A stretch of 64,000 bases of DNA from DASSUW01 sp963759375 (GCA_963759375.1 CAVWYY010000011.1:230562-294561), one strand, 5' to 3'. Positions 40,293-49,340 are shown, counted from the stretch's first letter. Notes: generated from the sequence alone by a model not told the origin. Made by a program: numbers and translations.

Positions 40293-42938
40293 CTACCCCG
40301 TGTTGCGCAGGCCGGCGGCGATGCCGGTGATCGTTGCCATCAGCGCGTCGCCGACCTCCTCGCCGGCCCGGGCGCGGGCCAGCAGCGCGACCTGCAGGTG
40401 CGACAGCGGGTCGACCCAGCGGTTGCGGTGCGACAGGCGGTCGCGCAGCGCCGGCGTGCCGTCGAGCAGCGCGTCGGCTTCGCGGATCGTCAGCAGCCGC
40501 TCGACCACCCGCGCGTGCTCGGCCTCGATCTGCGGCCAGAAGCGCTCGGCCAGCGGCGCCTCGACCAGCTCGAGGTAGCGGCGGCCGACCGACAGGTCCA
40601 CCTTGAAGAGCGCCATCTCCAGCGTCGAGCACGCCATGCGGAAGAAAGGCCACGCGCGTGACATCTCCCGCTGCAGCTCGAGCTCGCCCTCCGCGAGCGC
40701 GGTGCCGGCGCCGAACCACGACGGCAGCAGGATCCGGTTCTGCGTCCAGGCGAACACCCACGGGATCGCCCGCAGGTCCTCGAGCCGCCCGCCGCTGCGC
40801 CGCGAGGCCGGGCGCGAGCCGATCGTGAGCTCAGACAGCTCGTCGATCGGCGAGATCTGGCGGAAGAAGCGCACGAAGTCCTCGTCGCCGACCAGCTCGC
40901 GGTAGATCCCGCACGAGCGCTCGGACGCGCGCTCGATCTCGGCCCGGAACGCGTCGGGCGTGGGAGTCTTCGGCGCCGCGCGCGCGGTCAGCAGCGCCGA
41001 GATCTGCTGCTCGAGCGAGCGCCCGGCCAGCCCGGTGTCGGCGTACTTGGCGGAGATGACCTCGCCCTGCTCGGTGATCCGCACGCCACCGCCGAGCGTG
41101 CCCGGCGGCTGGGAGAGGATCGCCTGGTGCGCGGGCGCGCCGCCGCGCGACGGCGAGCCGCCGCGGCCGTGGAAGAACGCGACCTCGACGCCGTGCTCGG
41201 GGCCTTGCGCGACGAGCTGCTCCTGCGCGCGGTAGATCGCCCACTGGCTCGTGAGGAAGCCCGCGTCCTTGGCCGAGTCCGAGTAGCCGAGCATGATCTC
41301 CTGGCGGTCGCCGTGACGGGCCAGGTGCTCGCGGTACGCCGGCTCGGCGTACAGCGCGGCCATCGTCGCCGGAGCCGCCTCGAGTGCGGCCAGCGTCTCG
41401 AACAGCGGCGTCACGTGCAGCGGCGGCTCGCCCGGGCCACCGAGCCCGGCCCGGCGGGCGAGCCAGAGCGCGCCCAGCACGTCGGAGACCTCGTGCACCA
41501 TCGAGATGACGAGCGTGTCGGCGCCGCCCTGGTAGCGGCGGGCCGCGGTGCTCATCGCGTGCAGCGCCTCGGTCGGGACGCAGATCGGCCCGAACTGGTC
41601 CGGCTGTACGGTGGCGAGCCTGGCAGCGAGGATGTGGCGGCGGCCCGCCTCGTCGGCGCCGTCGAGCTCCGGGAGGTCGCGGTGCACCGACACGGCGATC
41701 GCATCTGCGGCCAGGCGCACGTCGAGCCGGGCGAGGTGCAGGCCGAACGCGGCGACCTGGCGCAGGACGTCCTTGATCGCGCCGTCGGCGACCGCCGGGC
41801 CGCCCGCTGCGTCGCGGACGAGCTCGATGTCCCGCCGCACCTGCTCGGCGTCGCGGTAGGCGAGCGGGCTGTCGGGGTCCTCGCCGCTCACCAGCAGGCG
41901 CTCGGAGATGTAGTTGAGCTTCGCGCGCAGTGGCTCGTGGCGGCGGCGGTCGCCGAGCCGGCGCGTGACGTCGGGCATCAGCGCGCCGTCCCGGCGCAGG
42001 CTCGCCTCGAGCGCGGCACGGCCGCCGGCCATCTCGGACTCGGTCTGCGAGTAGCGCGACGCCAGGTGCTCCACGCGGTCGCGCAGCAGGCGGACGGCCA
42101 GGCGCCGGTGCGTGTCGATCGTCGCGGTGAACGTGCGAGCGGTGACGCCGGGATGGCCGTCCATGTCACCGCCGGCCCAGCTCGAGAAGCGCAGCGGCGC
42201 GAACTCGTGCGGCCGCGGGCCGAAGCAGCGCTCGATCTCGCGCACGAGCTCGGGCACGGCGTCGAACAGCACGCGGTCGAAGTAGTGGAGGTTGCGGCGC
42301 ACCTCGTCGTCCACCTGCGGGCGCGCGGTGCGGACCTCGGCGGTCTGCCACCAGAGCGCGAGCGCCTCGCGGATGCGGCCGACGATGCGCGCCCGCGCCG
42401 GGGCGCCCAGGCGGTCGTCGTCGAGCTCGCCCATCAGCTCGCTGACGTCACCGGCGTGCTGCATGATCGACCAGCGGGTCGCCTCTGTCGGGTGCGCGGT
42501 GAACGTGAGGTCCAGCCGCAGGTCGTCGAGGGCGCGGGCCGCGGTCTTGGACGAGCGGGTTGAGAGGCGCTCGGCCGCCTCGGCGATCGACTCGCGCTGC
42601 GGCGGCCCGTCGGCATGCAGGTACGTGCGGCGGCGGCGGACGCGCTCGCGCGTCTCGGCAAGGTTGGCCAGGTGCAGCTCCATCGAGCAGGCGCGGATCA
42701 CGTCGTGCAGGTCGCCCGCCAGGACCTCGGCCGCCAGCGCCGCCGCCTCGGCCTCGGCGCCCGGCTCCTCGGCGCGCACGCGCGCCGCCGCGCCGTGCAG
42801 CCGCACGACCGCGCTGCGGAGCCCCTCGCCGCCCTGGGCGGCGATCGTCTCCTCGAGCAGCCCGGACAGCAGCCGGGTGTCGCGGTCGAGCCCCGGCGCG
42901 TCGAGCGCCGGGCGGGCGGGAACATCGGTGACCGTCAC
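40293..42938 (-). CDS. ppc: Phosphoenolpyruvate carboxylase
   Basis: 881 residues from GTG at 42938, a full-length bacterial enzyme. Key segments are LTFTAHPTEATRWSI with the catalytic His, GGDMDGHPGVTARTF, GYSDSAKDAGFLTSQW, FFHGRGGSPSRGGAP with the flexible catalytic loop, and the conserved C-terminus GIAAGLRNTG. It makes oxaloacetate from PEP and bicarbonate to refill the TCA cycle. The frame runs further upstream but no better start is seen. It is intact, in contrast to its GC-similar neighbours. Confidence 0.96.
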   Translation of the reverse strand: MTVTDVPARPALDAPGLDRDTRLLSGLLEETIAAQGGEGLRSAVVRLHGAAARVRAEEPGAEAEAAALAAEVLAGDLHDVIRACSMELHLANLAETRERVRRRRTYLHADGPPQRESIAEAAERLSTRSSKTAARALDDLRLDLTFTAHPTEATRWSIMQHAGDVSELMGELDDDRLGAPARARIVGRIREALALWWQTAEVRTARPQVDDEVRRNLHYFDRVLFDAVPELVREIERCFGPRPHEFAPLRFSSWAGGDMDGHPGVTARTFTATIDTHRRLAVRLLRDRVEHLASRYSQTESEMAGGRAALEASLRRDGALMPDVTRRLGDRRRHEPLRAKLNYISERLLVSGEDPDSPLAYRDAEQVRRDIELVRDAAGGPAVADGAIKDVLRQVAAFGLHLARLDVRLAADAIAVSVHRDLPELDGADEAGRRHILAARLATVQPDQFGPICVPTEALHAMSTAARRYQGGADTLVISMVHEVSDVLGALWLARRAGLGGPGEPPLHVTPLFETLAALEAAPATMAALYAEPAYREHLARHGDRQEIMLGYSDSAKDAGFLTSQWAIYRAQEQLVAQGPEHGVEVAFFHGRGGSPSRGGAPAHQAILSQPPGTLGGGVRITEQGEVISAKYADTGLAGRSLEQQISALLTARAAPKTPTPDAFRAEIERASERSCGIYRELVGDEDFVRFFRQISPIDELSELTIGSRPASRRSGGRLEDLRAIPWVFAWTQNRILLPSWFGAGTALAEGELELQREMSRAWPFFRMACSTLEMALFKVDLSVGRRYLELVEAPLAERFWPQIEAEHARVVERLLTIREADALLDGTPALRDRLSHRNRWVDPLSHLQVALLARARAGEEVGDALMATITGIAAGLRNTG

Positions 42939-43000
42939 GCCACGAAGATTGGCACCGTCGACACGGCGGTGGCGTCCAAGCCGGTTGGGACACTCTGTCG

Positions 43001-43956
43001 ATGCGCCTGCTGCTCGCCTGGCTGCTCGCCGCCGTGTGCGTCGGCTGGGCCGCGATGCGGCTGCTCGGGCTCGAGCGCGGGTTCCCGCTCGTGCCGCTCG
43101 TCGCCTACACGCCGTTCGCCGCCGCGGCGGCGGTCGCAGTGGTCGCGATCGCGGTGCTGCTGCGCCAGCGCGGCGCCGCGCTGGTCGCCGGGCTGGTGGC
43201 GATCGTGCTGGCGGTGACGATCGCGCCGCGGGCACTCGGCGGCCCGACGTCGCCGGACGGCGACCCCGGGCCGGAGCTGCGGGTGCTCACCGCGAACATG
43301 CACTTCGGCGACGGCTCGGCCGAGGCACTCGTGGCGCTCGTGCGCTCGACGCGGGCCGACGTTCTGAGCGTGCAGGAGCTCACGCCGGAGCTCGTGCGCC
43401 GGCTCGATGCCGCCGGTCTGGGCGAGCTGATGCCGCACTACGTGCTGGCCGCGCGCGACGGCGAGCGACGGCAACGGGCCTGTACGCGCGCACGGAGCTC
43501 GACGCCGCTCCCGGCCCGACCGGCACGAGCGTTCGCGATCGCCACGGCGACGGCCCGCGCCGCGCGGCGCGCCGGCGATCGAGCTCGTCGCCGTACATCC
43601 GATCGGCGCCGATGCGCGGCCGCGATCGCGCGACTGGCGAGCGCGACCTGCGAGACGCTTCCGCCCGGAGCCGCGGACGCCGCTGCGCGATCCTGGCCGG
43701 CGACTTCAACGCCACGCTCGACCATGCCGAGCTGCGGCGGATCATCGACACCGGCTACGTCGACGCGGCGTCGATCGTCGGCGAGGGACTCAAGCCGACC
43801 TGGCCGGCGGGGCGCCGGATCCCGCCGCCGGTGACGATCGACCACGTGCTGGCCGACGAGCGGATCGGCGTCCGCGCGGTGTCGGTCCACTCGATTCCGG
43901 GGACCGACCACCGCGCGGTGTTCGCCGTGCTTCGACTGCCGAGCGAGGGTCGCTAG
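43001..43956 (+). CDS. EEP-family membrane-anchored nuclease/phosphatase, multiply frameshifted
   Basis: Starts at ATG 43001 with three membrane helices (LLLAWLLAAVCVGWAAM and two more), then an endonuclease/exonuclease/phosphatase domain: LRVLTANMHFGDGSAEALV, then after several breaks ILAGDFNATLDHAELRR and SVHSIPGTDHRAVFAVLRL with the catalytic Asp-His. The frame changes near 43465, 43530, 43560 and 43604. Three of these four fit the loss of one CG/GC unit and one the loss of a G. Family length is normal (about 320) when joined. It ends in a CTAG shared with the convergent padR stop. Confidence 0.78.
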
Positions 43957-44585
43957 GCGTCCTGGGGAGGCTCCGTCGTCTCGTCCTCGGCGAGGATCCC
44001 GTAGAGGGCGCGACGGGCGTTGTTGAGGACCTCACGGGCGCTGGCGATCTGCTCGGCCGTGCCCGCCTGGGCGATCTGGAACACCGCCATGCCGGTCTGG
44101 CGGGCGACGTTGAACAGCTCCCAGACGTCCGAGTCCACAGCGTCCGAGACCGCGTCCCACGGTGCGCCCTCGGCGCCCGCGGCTTCCGCGGCCTCGCGGC
44201 CGGCGTCGGTGAGGTGGAACAGCTTGCGGCCGTCGGTCTCGTCGGCCCGCACGAGCCCCTCGTCCTCGAGCAGCTGGAGCGCGGGGTAGACCGAGCCGGG
44301 GCTCGGGCGCCAGACGCCCTCGCTGCGGCGCTCGATCTCCTGGATCAGCTGGTAGCCGTTGCGCGGCTCCTCGGCGAGGAGGGTGAGGAGGGCGGCGCGG
44401 ACGTCGCCGCGGCGGGCGCGGGGGCCGCGGCCGCCCCAGGGGCCGCCGGGACCGCCCATGGGGCCCCAGGGCCCGCCCCGGCCGCCGCCTCGGTGGCGAC
44501 CGCGGTGGTGGTGATGGCGGCCGGCCATCGCGAGGAGGCCGAGCCATCGGGGGTCAAATCGACTCTGTTGGTGTGCGTACGTCAT
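43953..44585 (-). CDS. PadR-family transcriptional regulator with His/Gly-rich N-terminus
   Basis: 210 residues from ATG at 44585. The first 60 residues are low-complexity (AGRHHHHRGRHRGGGRGG, then Gly/Pro/Trp repeats), a feature of several actinobacterial PadR proteins, and could bind metal. The winged helix reads RRGDVRAALLTLLAEEPRNG and SPGSVYPALQLLEDEGLV, followed by a coiled dimerisation region. Two dyads in the 67-base divergent gap to the next gene are likely its operators. It may control itself and the dehydrogenase. Confidence 0.88.
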   Translation of the reverse strand: MTYAHQQSRFDPRWLGLLAMAGRHHHHRGRHRGGGRGGPWGPMGGPGGPWGGRGPRARRGDVRAALLTLLAEEPRNGYQLIQEIERRSEGVWRPSPGSVYPALQLLEDEGLVRADETDGRKLFHLTDAGREAAEAAGAEGAPWDAVSDAVDSDVWELFNVARQTGMAVFQIAQAGTAEQIASAREVLNNARRALYGILAEDETTEPPQDA

Positions 44586-44606
44586 GTCATTTCCTGTCTT
44601 CGGGGA

Positions 44607-44633
44607 GTATCGACGATACGTAACGATATATCG
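44607..44633. promoter_or_regulatory. Tandem dyads between padR and the 2-hydroxyacid dehydrogenase
   Basis: GTATCGACGATAC (44607-44619) and CGATATATCG (44624-44633) are two perfect palindromes sharing the half-site ATCG/CGAT. They lie in the middle of the 67-base divergent gap, as expected for PadR sites. The gap is also unusually AT-rich for this window. Confidence 0.6.
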
Positions 44634-44652
44634 AGACTGTTCGTCTGTCAAG

Positions 44653-45675
44653 ATGCGCCGCGTGATCCTGGTCGATCCGCTCCCTCGGACGCTGGAGATG
44701 ATCTGCGACGCCGAGACGCGTGCGCGACTGGAGGCACTGGGCCCGCTCGTGGTGCACGAGGACGGCCCGATGCCGGACGCGATCGTCGACGAGCACCTGC
44801 CGGACGTGGTCGCGATCGTGGGCCAGACCGCGATGCCGGCCGAGCGGATCGCGCGGGCGCCGAAGCTCCGGGCGATCGTCAACGTCGAGGGCAACTTCCT
44901 GCCGAACGTCGACTACGACGCAGCGCTCGACCGCGGCATCCACGTGCTCAACGCCAGCCCGGCGTTCGCGCTGCCGGTCGCGGAGATGGCGCTCGGGATG
45001 GCGATCGACGTCGCGCGCGGGATCAGCGCCGCCGACCGCGCGATGCGCGCCGGGACCGAGCGCTACGGGCTGGACAGCAACGACGAGGCGTTCCTGATCA
45101 GCGGCCGGCCCGTCGGGATCGTCGGGTTCGGCGACCTGGGCCGTGAGCTGCACCGGCTGATCGCGCCGTTCCGCTGTCCGGTGAAGGTCCACGACCCGTG
45201 GCTGCCGGACCTCGTCATCCGGCGCGCCGGCGCCGAGCCGGCCTCGCTCGACGAGCTGCTCTCGAGCTCGCGGGTGGTGTTCGTGTTCGCCTCGGTGACC
45301 AGCGACAACGAGGGCTTCCTCGGCCGCGCCGAGCTCGAGCGCATGCAGCCGGGCGCGATCCTGCTGCTGATGAGCCGGGCCGGCGTCGTGGACTTCGACG
45401 CGCTGGCCGACGCCGTCGGCTCCGGCCGCATCCGCGCGGCGACCGACGTTTTCCCCAGCGAGCCGGTCGCCGCCGACGACCCGGTCAGGGAGCTGACCGG
45501 CCTGCTGATGTCGCCGCACCGCGCGGGCGGGATGCGCGAGGCGTTCCTCCAGATCGGCCGCCTGGCGGTCGCCGATCTCGAGCTGATCCTCGCCGGGCTG
45601 CCCCCGGTCGCCTGCAAGCGCGCCGAGCGGGAGACCGCCGGCCGTCTGCGGAGCCGACCGGTTAACCGCTCATAG
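44653..45675 (+). CDS. D-isomer-specific 2-hydroxyacid dehydrogenase
   Basis: 340 residues. The NAD motif is GRPVGIVGFGDLGRELHRLI. Catalytic residues are visible: Arg in LLLMSRAGVVD, Glu in TDVFPSEPVAADD and His in MSPHRAGGMREA. Members reduce 2-oxoacids or oxidise hydroxyacids (glycerate, phosphoglycerate and others). It starts at ATG 44653, divergent from padR, and may be under PadR control. Substrate not predictable. Confidence 0.88.
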   Translation: MRRVILVDPLPRTLEMICDAETRARLEALGPLVVHEDGPMPDAIVDEHLPDVVAIVGQTAMPAERIARAPKLRAIVNVEGNFLPNVDYDAALDRGIHVLNASPAFALPVAEMALGMAIDVARGISAADRAMRAGTERYGLDSNDEAFLISGRPVGIVGFGDLGRELHRLIAPFRCPVKVHDPWLPDLVIRRAGAEPASLDELLSSSRVVFVFASVTSDNEGFLGRAELERMQPGAILLLMSRAGVVDFDALADAVGSGRIRAATDVFPSEPVAADDPVRELTGLLMSPHRAGGMREAFLQIGRLAVADLELILAGLPPVACKRAERETAGRLRSRPVNRS

Positions 45676-45742
45676 CGGACTGAATGGACGAACGTTCCAC
45701 CGCCGGCGTCGGTTATGTCGCCTAGTGTTGACACCGCCAACC

Positions 45743-46816
45743 ATGCGGACTGGCTTCTGGATCACTCGCGCGCTGGTCGGCGCGGTCGGCGCGGCGCTCG
45801 CGTGCGCGACGCCGGCTGCGGCGCAGGCGCCCGTGTCCTCGTGGCGCCTGGACGACGGCTCGGGCACCGCGGTGCGCGACAGCCGCCCGCTCCGGCTCGA
45901 CGGCAGCCTGACGCCCGGGCCCGGCTGGATCGCCGGCGTCGAGGGCGCCGCACTGCGGTTCGGCGGCGCCGGTGCGGTGGTACTGCCCGACAGCTCCGCG
46001 CTCGAGCCGCCGGCGATCACGGTGGGCGCGTGGGTGCGCCGGGTCGGCAGCCCGGGCACGTTCCGGTACGTCTTCTCGAAGGGCTCGAGCACGTGCCTGC
46101 GAAGCTCCTACGCGCTCTACACGGGCAGCTCCGGGGGCATGGCGTTCTACGTCGGGGGCAACGGCCTGTTCACGCTGTCGCCGCAGGCGGCCGCGTCCTC
46201 GGTCTGGGACGGCCGCTGGCACCGCGTGGTCGGTACGTACGACCGCGTGCGCGTGCGGCTGTTCGTCGACGGCGCCCAGGTCGGCGGCGGGACCGCCGGG
46301 CCGACCAACATCGAGTACGGGCTCGCGAGCCGCGCGCCGTACATCGGCGCCTACGGCGGCTGCAACCTGCCGTTCAACGGCGACATCGACGACGTGGACG
46401 TCTGGAGCGCCGCGCTGAGCGCCAACGGGGTGGAGGCTGACGCCGAGCCGCCGCCGGAGACGCCCGCGACCGGCCCGATCGGCCACGCGCCCGGCGCGCC
46501 GCCGGTCCGCGTCGCCGAGAAGGGCCGCACGACGACGCCCGCGCGGTGCACCTCCGTCGCGGTGAGCCGGCGCACGGTGCCGATCCACCGCCGTACGGCG
46601 ATCGTCGCCACCGTACGGAAGGGCACCAAGCGTGCGCGAGGCGTGCGCGTCGTCCTCAAGGCGCGCCACATCCACAAGCACGGCCGCACGAACAAGCGCG
46701 GCCGCGCCCGCTTCGTGGTGCGCGCGGTGCGGCGCAACCGGCTGACCGTCAAGGTCGCCACGCCGACGCGGAGCGGCTGTAGCCGCCCCGTCGCCTACGT
46801 GCGCGTCCGCCGCTAG
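45743..46816 (+). CDS. Secreted LamG (concanavalin A-like) domain protein
   Basis: 357 residues from ATG at 45743 (a GTG at 45725 would add six). Signal peptide RALVGAVGAALACATPAAAQ. A single LamG jelly roll covers residues 30-235: SWRLDDGSGTAVRDS at the start, TVGAWVRRVGSPGTFRYVFS, GRWHRVVGTYDRVRVRLFVD and FNGDIDDVDVWSAAL. The C-terminal 110 residues are very basic (KRARGVRVVLKARHIHKHGR) and may be a small Ig-like or cell-wall-binding domain. Probably a surface protein that binds carbohydrate. Confidence 0.82.
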   Translation: MRTGFWITRALVGAVGAALACATPAAAQAPVSSWRLDDGSGTAVRDSRPLRLDGSLTPGPGWIAGVEGAALRFGGAGAVVLPDSSALEPPAITVGAWVRRVGSPGTFRYVFSKGSSTCLRSSYALYTGSSGGMAFYVGGNGLFTLSPQAAASSVWDGRWHRVVGTYDRVRVRLFVDGAQVGGGTAGPTNIEYGLASRAPYIGAYGGCNLPFNGDIDDVDVWSAALSANGVEADAEPPPETPATGPIGHAPGAPPVRVAEKGRTTTPARCTSVAVSRRTVPIHRRTAIVATVRKGTKRARGVRVVLKARHIHKHGRTNKRGRARFVVRAVRRNRLTVKVATPTRSGCSRPVAYVRVRR

Positions 46817-46838
46817 CTGCACGCCTGCGGGCTCGCGC

Positions 46839-47755
46839 TCAGGCGCGGGCGGCGGCGTGGCGGTCGCGACCGCCGGCTTGGCTCCGATGAGCTTGGCCGC
46901 TTGGCGCTCGGGCGCGATCTCGATCACGTTCCACGCCAGCCCGACGCGCTTCATGCCCCTGATGAGCAGCGCCGACAGGTCGAGCTCCCGGCGCTTGAGG
47001 CCGTGCGCGGCCGAGCGCGGGAATGCGTGGTGATTGTGGTGCCAGCTCTCGCCGAACGAGGGCAGCGCGAGCCAGAACACGTTGGTCGAGTGGTCCTCGA
47101 TGTCGAACCGCCGCTGCCCGAAGTAGTGGCAGACGGAGTTGATCGACCACGTGACGTGGTGCAGGAAGAACGCCCGCACGAGACCGCCCCAGACGAGGCC
47201 GCGCAGCGCGCCCTCGGCCGTGAAGCCGTGCAGCACGAAGCCGAGCACCGTCGGGATCGCCAGGCTCAGGTACGCGATCCACGGGAACGCCTTGTTGATG
47301 CGGCGCATCCCCTTGTCCTCGTAGAGCTCGGCGGCGTACTTCTTCCAGTCGGCCTGGCCGTGCGTCTCGAACAGCCAGCCGGTGTGCGCGTGCCAGAGGC
47401 CCTTGATGCCGTGGCCGTGGCCGACGTGCGGGGAGTGCGGATCGCCCTCCTGGTCGGTGTGCGCGTGGTGCTTGCGGTGGTCGGCGACCCAGTCGAGGAC
47501 CGAGCCCTGCAGCCCCATCCCGCCGAGGACGGCCCACATGTACTGCAGGTTCCGGTGGGTCTGGAAGCCGCGGTGCGTGAGCAGCCGGTGGTAGCCGACG
47601 GTCACGCCGAAGCCAAACAAGATGTAGGTGACGACCATGATCGCGAGGTCCGTGGCGTCGACCGCCCGGTTCCACAGCAGCACGATCGCCGCCAGCAGAC
47701 CGATGAACGGGAGGACCACGCCGATCATGTTCGCGGTGCGTTCTGCTCTCGACAT
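46839..47755 (-). CDS. Acyl-CoA/fatty-acid delta-9-type desaturase
   Basis: About 300-310 residues from ATG at 47755. The three histidine boxes of membrane desaturases are present: GYHRLLTHR, DHRKHHAHTD and SWHHNHHAF, with four or so membrane helices. It would introduce a double bond into saturated acyl chains, tuning membrane fluidity. After ...KPAVATATPPPA the literal frame has no stop for another 370 codons and runs antisense through the LamG gene. A one-base or CG-unit slip near 46850 would end the protein at about 46813-46841, so the given 3' end is approximate. Confidence 0.85.
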
Positions 47756-47868
47756 AGCACTGCAGCCTGGCGTACAAGCCGTCCGGTTTCTTGGAACCTC
47801 GCCCGACGGTTAACAACTCGAATCTGTAGCTTCCCTACAAATGGACAGGTGTGCCACTCTGGGATCCC

Positions 47869-48012
47869 ATGTCCGAGCGCCCAGAGCCCGACATCGACCG
47901 CGTGCGCGAGGCGATGCGCGACCACGACGAGCGCGAGCACGAGGACGAGCGCGAACGCGACGAGGACGAGCGCTCCGAGCCGGAGGGCGACCAGGAGGAC
48001 GAGGACGACTGA
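47869..48012 (+). CDS. Small, extremely charged 47-residue protein
   Basis: ATG at 47869 opens a 47-codon frame beginning MSERPEPDIDRVREAMRDHD and continuing with Glu, Asp and Arg almost to the end (GDQEDEDD). Its stop TGA overlaps the ATG of the next membrane protein (TGATG), which argues that it is translated. No family is recognised. It may be an acidic partner or regulator of that membrane protein. Codon use is like the neighbours. Confidence 0.6.
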   Translation: MSERPEPDIDRVREAMRDHDEREHEDERERDEDERSEPEGDQEDEDD

Positions 48013-48248
48013 TGCTCGCGGTCCGCTACGTGCTCCCGCTGCTGCTGTTCGTCGGCGGCATCCTGATGCTGGTGCTCGAGCCCAACTCGATCGGCATCGA
48101 GGGGTTCGCGATGGCCACCGGCGCGGCGCTCTCCGTGCTGCTGCTGAACTGGCTCTACCGCGCGGGCGTGAAGGGCGACCACGAGCGGACCGCCGAGGAC
48201 GACGCGCGCGAGTTCTACGCGCGCACGGGCCGCTGGCCCGAGGACTGA
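48012..48248 (+). CDS. Small two-helix membrane protein
   Basis: 78 residues: helix one YVLPLLLFVGGILMLVLEP, helix two GFAMATGAALSVLLLNWLY, then a charged C-terminus ending REFYARTGRWPED. It is coupled (TGATG) to the small charged protein upstream. Similar tiny proteins lie near heme A synthase or oxidase genes in actinobacteria, but I cannot name a family. Its last 34 bases overlap the convergent ctaA 3' end. Confidence 0.75.
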   Translation: MLAVRYVLPLLLFVGGILMLVLEPNSIGIEGFAMATGAALSVLLLNWLYRAGVKGDHERTAEDDAREFYARTGRWPED

Positions 48249-49163
48249 GCCGCGGCCGCAGCAGGCACCACGGCGGCGAGCGGGCCGGCCGCCTGCCAGC
48301 TCCACACCAGGCACGCCCACAGCACCGCGGGGAGTGACGCGTGGACCCAGACGATCGCCGCGGGCAGCGCGTTGTGGTACTGGATCAGGCCGACGACGCC
48401 CTGAGCGGCGAGCAGCAGGCAGACGATCGTCAGCGGCCACATGAGCGCCGCGCCCGCCCCGCGCACGCGCGCGAAGCCCCACAGCGCCACCGCGGCGATG
48501 CCCATCGCCGTGGCCATGTGCCCGTGCAGGTGGATCAGCGTCTTCAGCGTCCCGGCGCCGAACGCGTCGAGCCGTTCGACCACGTCGCCGGTCCCGGCGC
48601 CGCCGGCGTGCGGGCCGGCCGCGGTGGCGAACGTGCCGGCGACGATCACCAGCGCGCCGTAGATCACCAGCGCGCGCGTGGCCAGCGTCACCCAGCGATC
48701 GGCCTTCGCCGGGCACGCCACCGCGCACGCGCCACACCAGCACGGCGGCCGCCAGCAGCAGGGTCATCGACAGCAGGTAGTGGGCGATGACCACCGGCCA
48801 CGAGAGGTCGAGCGCGACGGTCAGCCCGCCGAGCAGCCCTTGGGCGACGACGCCGGCCGCGAGCACCGACGCCGGCCGCAGCAGGTCGTCCCGCTTCGGC
48901 CGCACCCGGAAGGCCAGCACGCCGGCCGCGATGCACGCGATCCCGACGACCGTCGAGAACAGCCGGTTCCCGTACTCGATCCACACGTGCGAGGACAGCT
49001 CCGGCAGGAACGTCCCCTGGCAGTCCGGCCAGCTCGGGCATCCGAGCCCGGAGCCGGTGAGCCGGACGCCCGCGCCGCTGAGCACGATCAGCACCAGCGT
49101 GGCCAGCGCGGCATACGCGACCCACTGGTAGGCGCGCAGCGAGAGCGTCAGGCGATCCCCCAT
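48215..49163 (-). CDS. ctaA: Heme A synthase (CtaA/COX15), frameshifted
   Basis: About 316 residues when joined, starting at 49163 (RLTLSLRAYQWVAYAALATL). Eight hydrophobic segments. The paired cysteines are in GLGCPSWPDCQG after helix one, and IEYGNRLFSTVVGIAC is the second-helix motif; IHLHGHMATAMGIA and WVHASLPAVLW carry heme-ligand His residues of the second half. The frame breaks near 48722-48726; adding one CG unit joins ...LVWRVR to AVACPAKADRW. It oxidises heme O to heme A for aa3-type cytochrome oxidase. Confidence 0.85.
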
Positions 49164-49179
49164 CCGGTCGCTAATGCTA

Positions 49180-49340
49180 GTGCCGGGTCGGGTGGCGTTC
49201 GGCCCGTCGCGGGCGAGCCGATCGTCGTGCCTGGGGAGGACGCAGGACTTGTTCGTGCTGGTGGCACGGGCAAGTCCGAGGACGCAGCCAGGCGCGGCGA
49301 GCGTCCGCCCGAACGGGCCGAACGTCGCCCGGCTCGGTAC
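49180..49340 (+). ncRNA. Candidate structured RNA: 161-base single stem-loop with symmetric internal loop
   Basis: The gap between ctaA and the MFS gene folds end to end. Arms 49180-49207 and 49313-49340 pair over 28 positions; 23 are Watson-Crick and the other five are all G-U pairs on the plus strand. Inside are GGGCG/CGCCC (49211-49215 with 49306-49310), GCCTGG/CCAGGC (49229-49234 with 49288-49293), an internal loop with the same word GAGGACGCAG on both sides (49236-49245 and 49278-49287), then GACTTG/CAAGTC and CGTGC/GCACG closing a TGGTG loop. On the minus strand the five wobbles would be A-C mismatches, so the plus strand is the likely RNA. No known family is recognised; a palindromic repeat is the alternative. 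Confidence 0.55.

Noticed and set aside
45689..45698. GAACGTTC as a LexA/SOS box before the LamG gene
   Set aside because: Actinobacterial LexA boxes need GAAC-N4-GTTC; here the half-sites abut without the spacer.
45722..47755. A 677-residue desaturase with a long C-terminal extension
   Set aside because: The extension after KPAVATATPPPA is antisense to the LamG gene and low-complexity; a small slip near 46850 removing the natural stop is a simpler explanation.
49180..49340. Protein-coding frames or a simple Rho-independent terminator in the ctaA-MFS gap
   Set aside because: No frame with a start and family resemblance exists, and a terminator needs neither 160 bases nor a symmetric internal loop; there is also no T tract.
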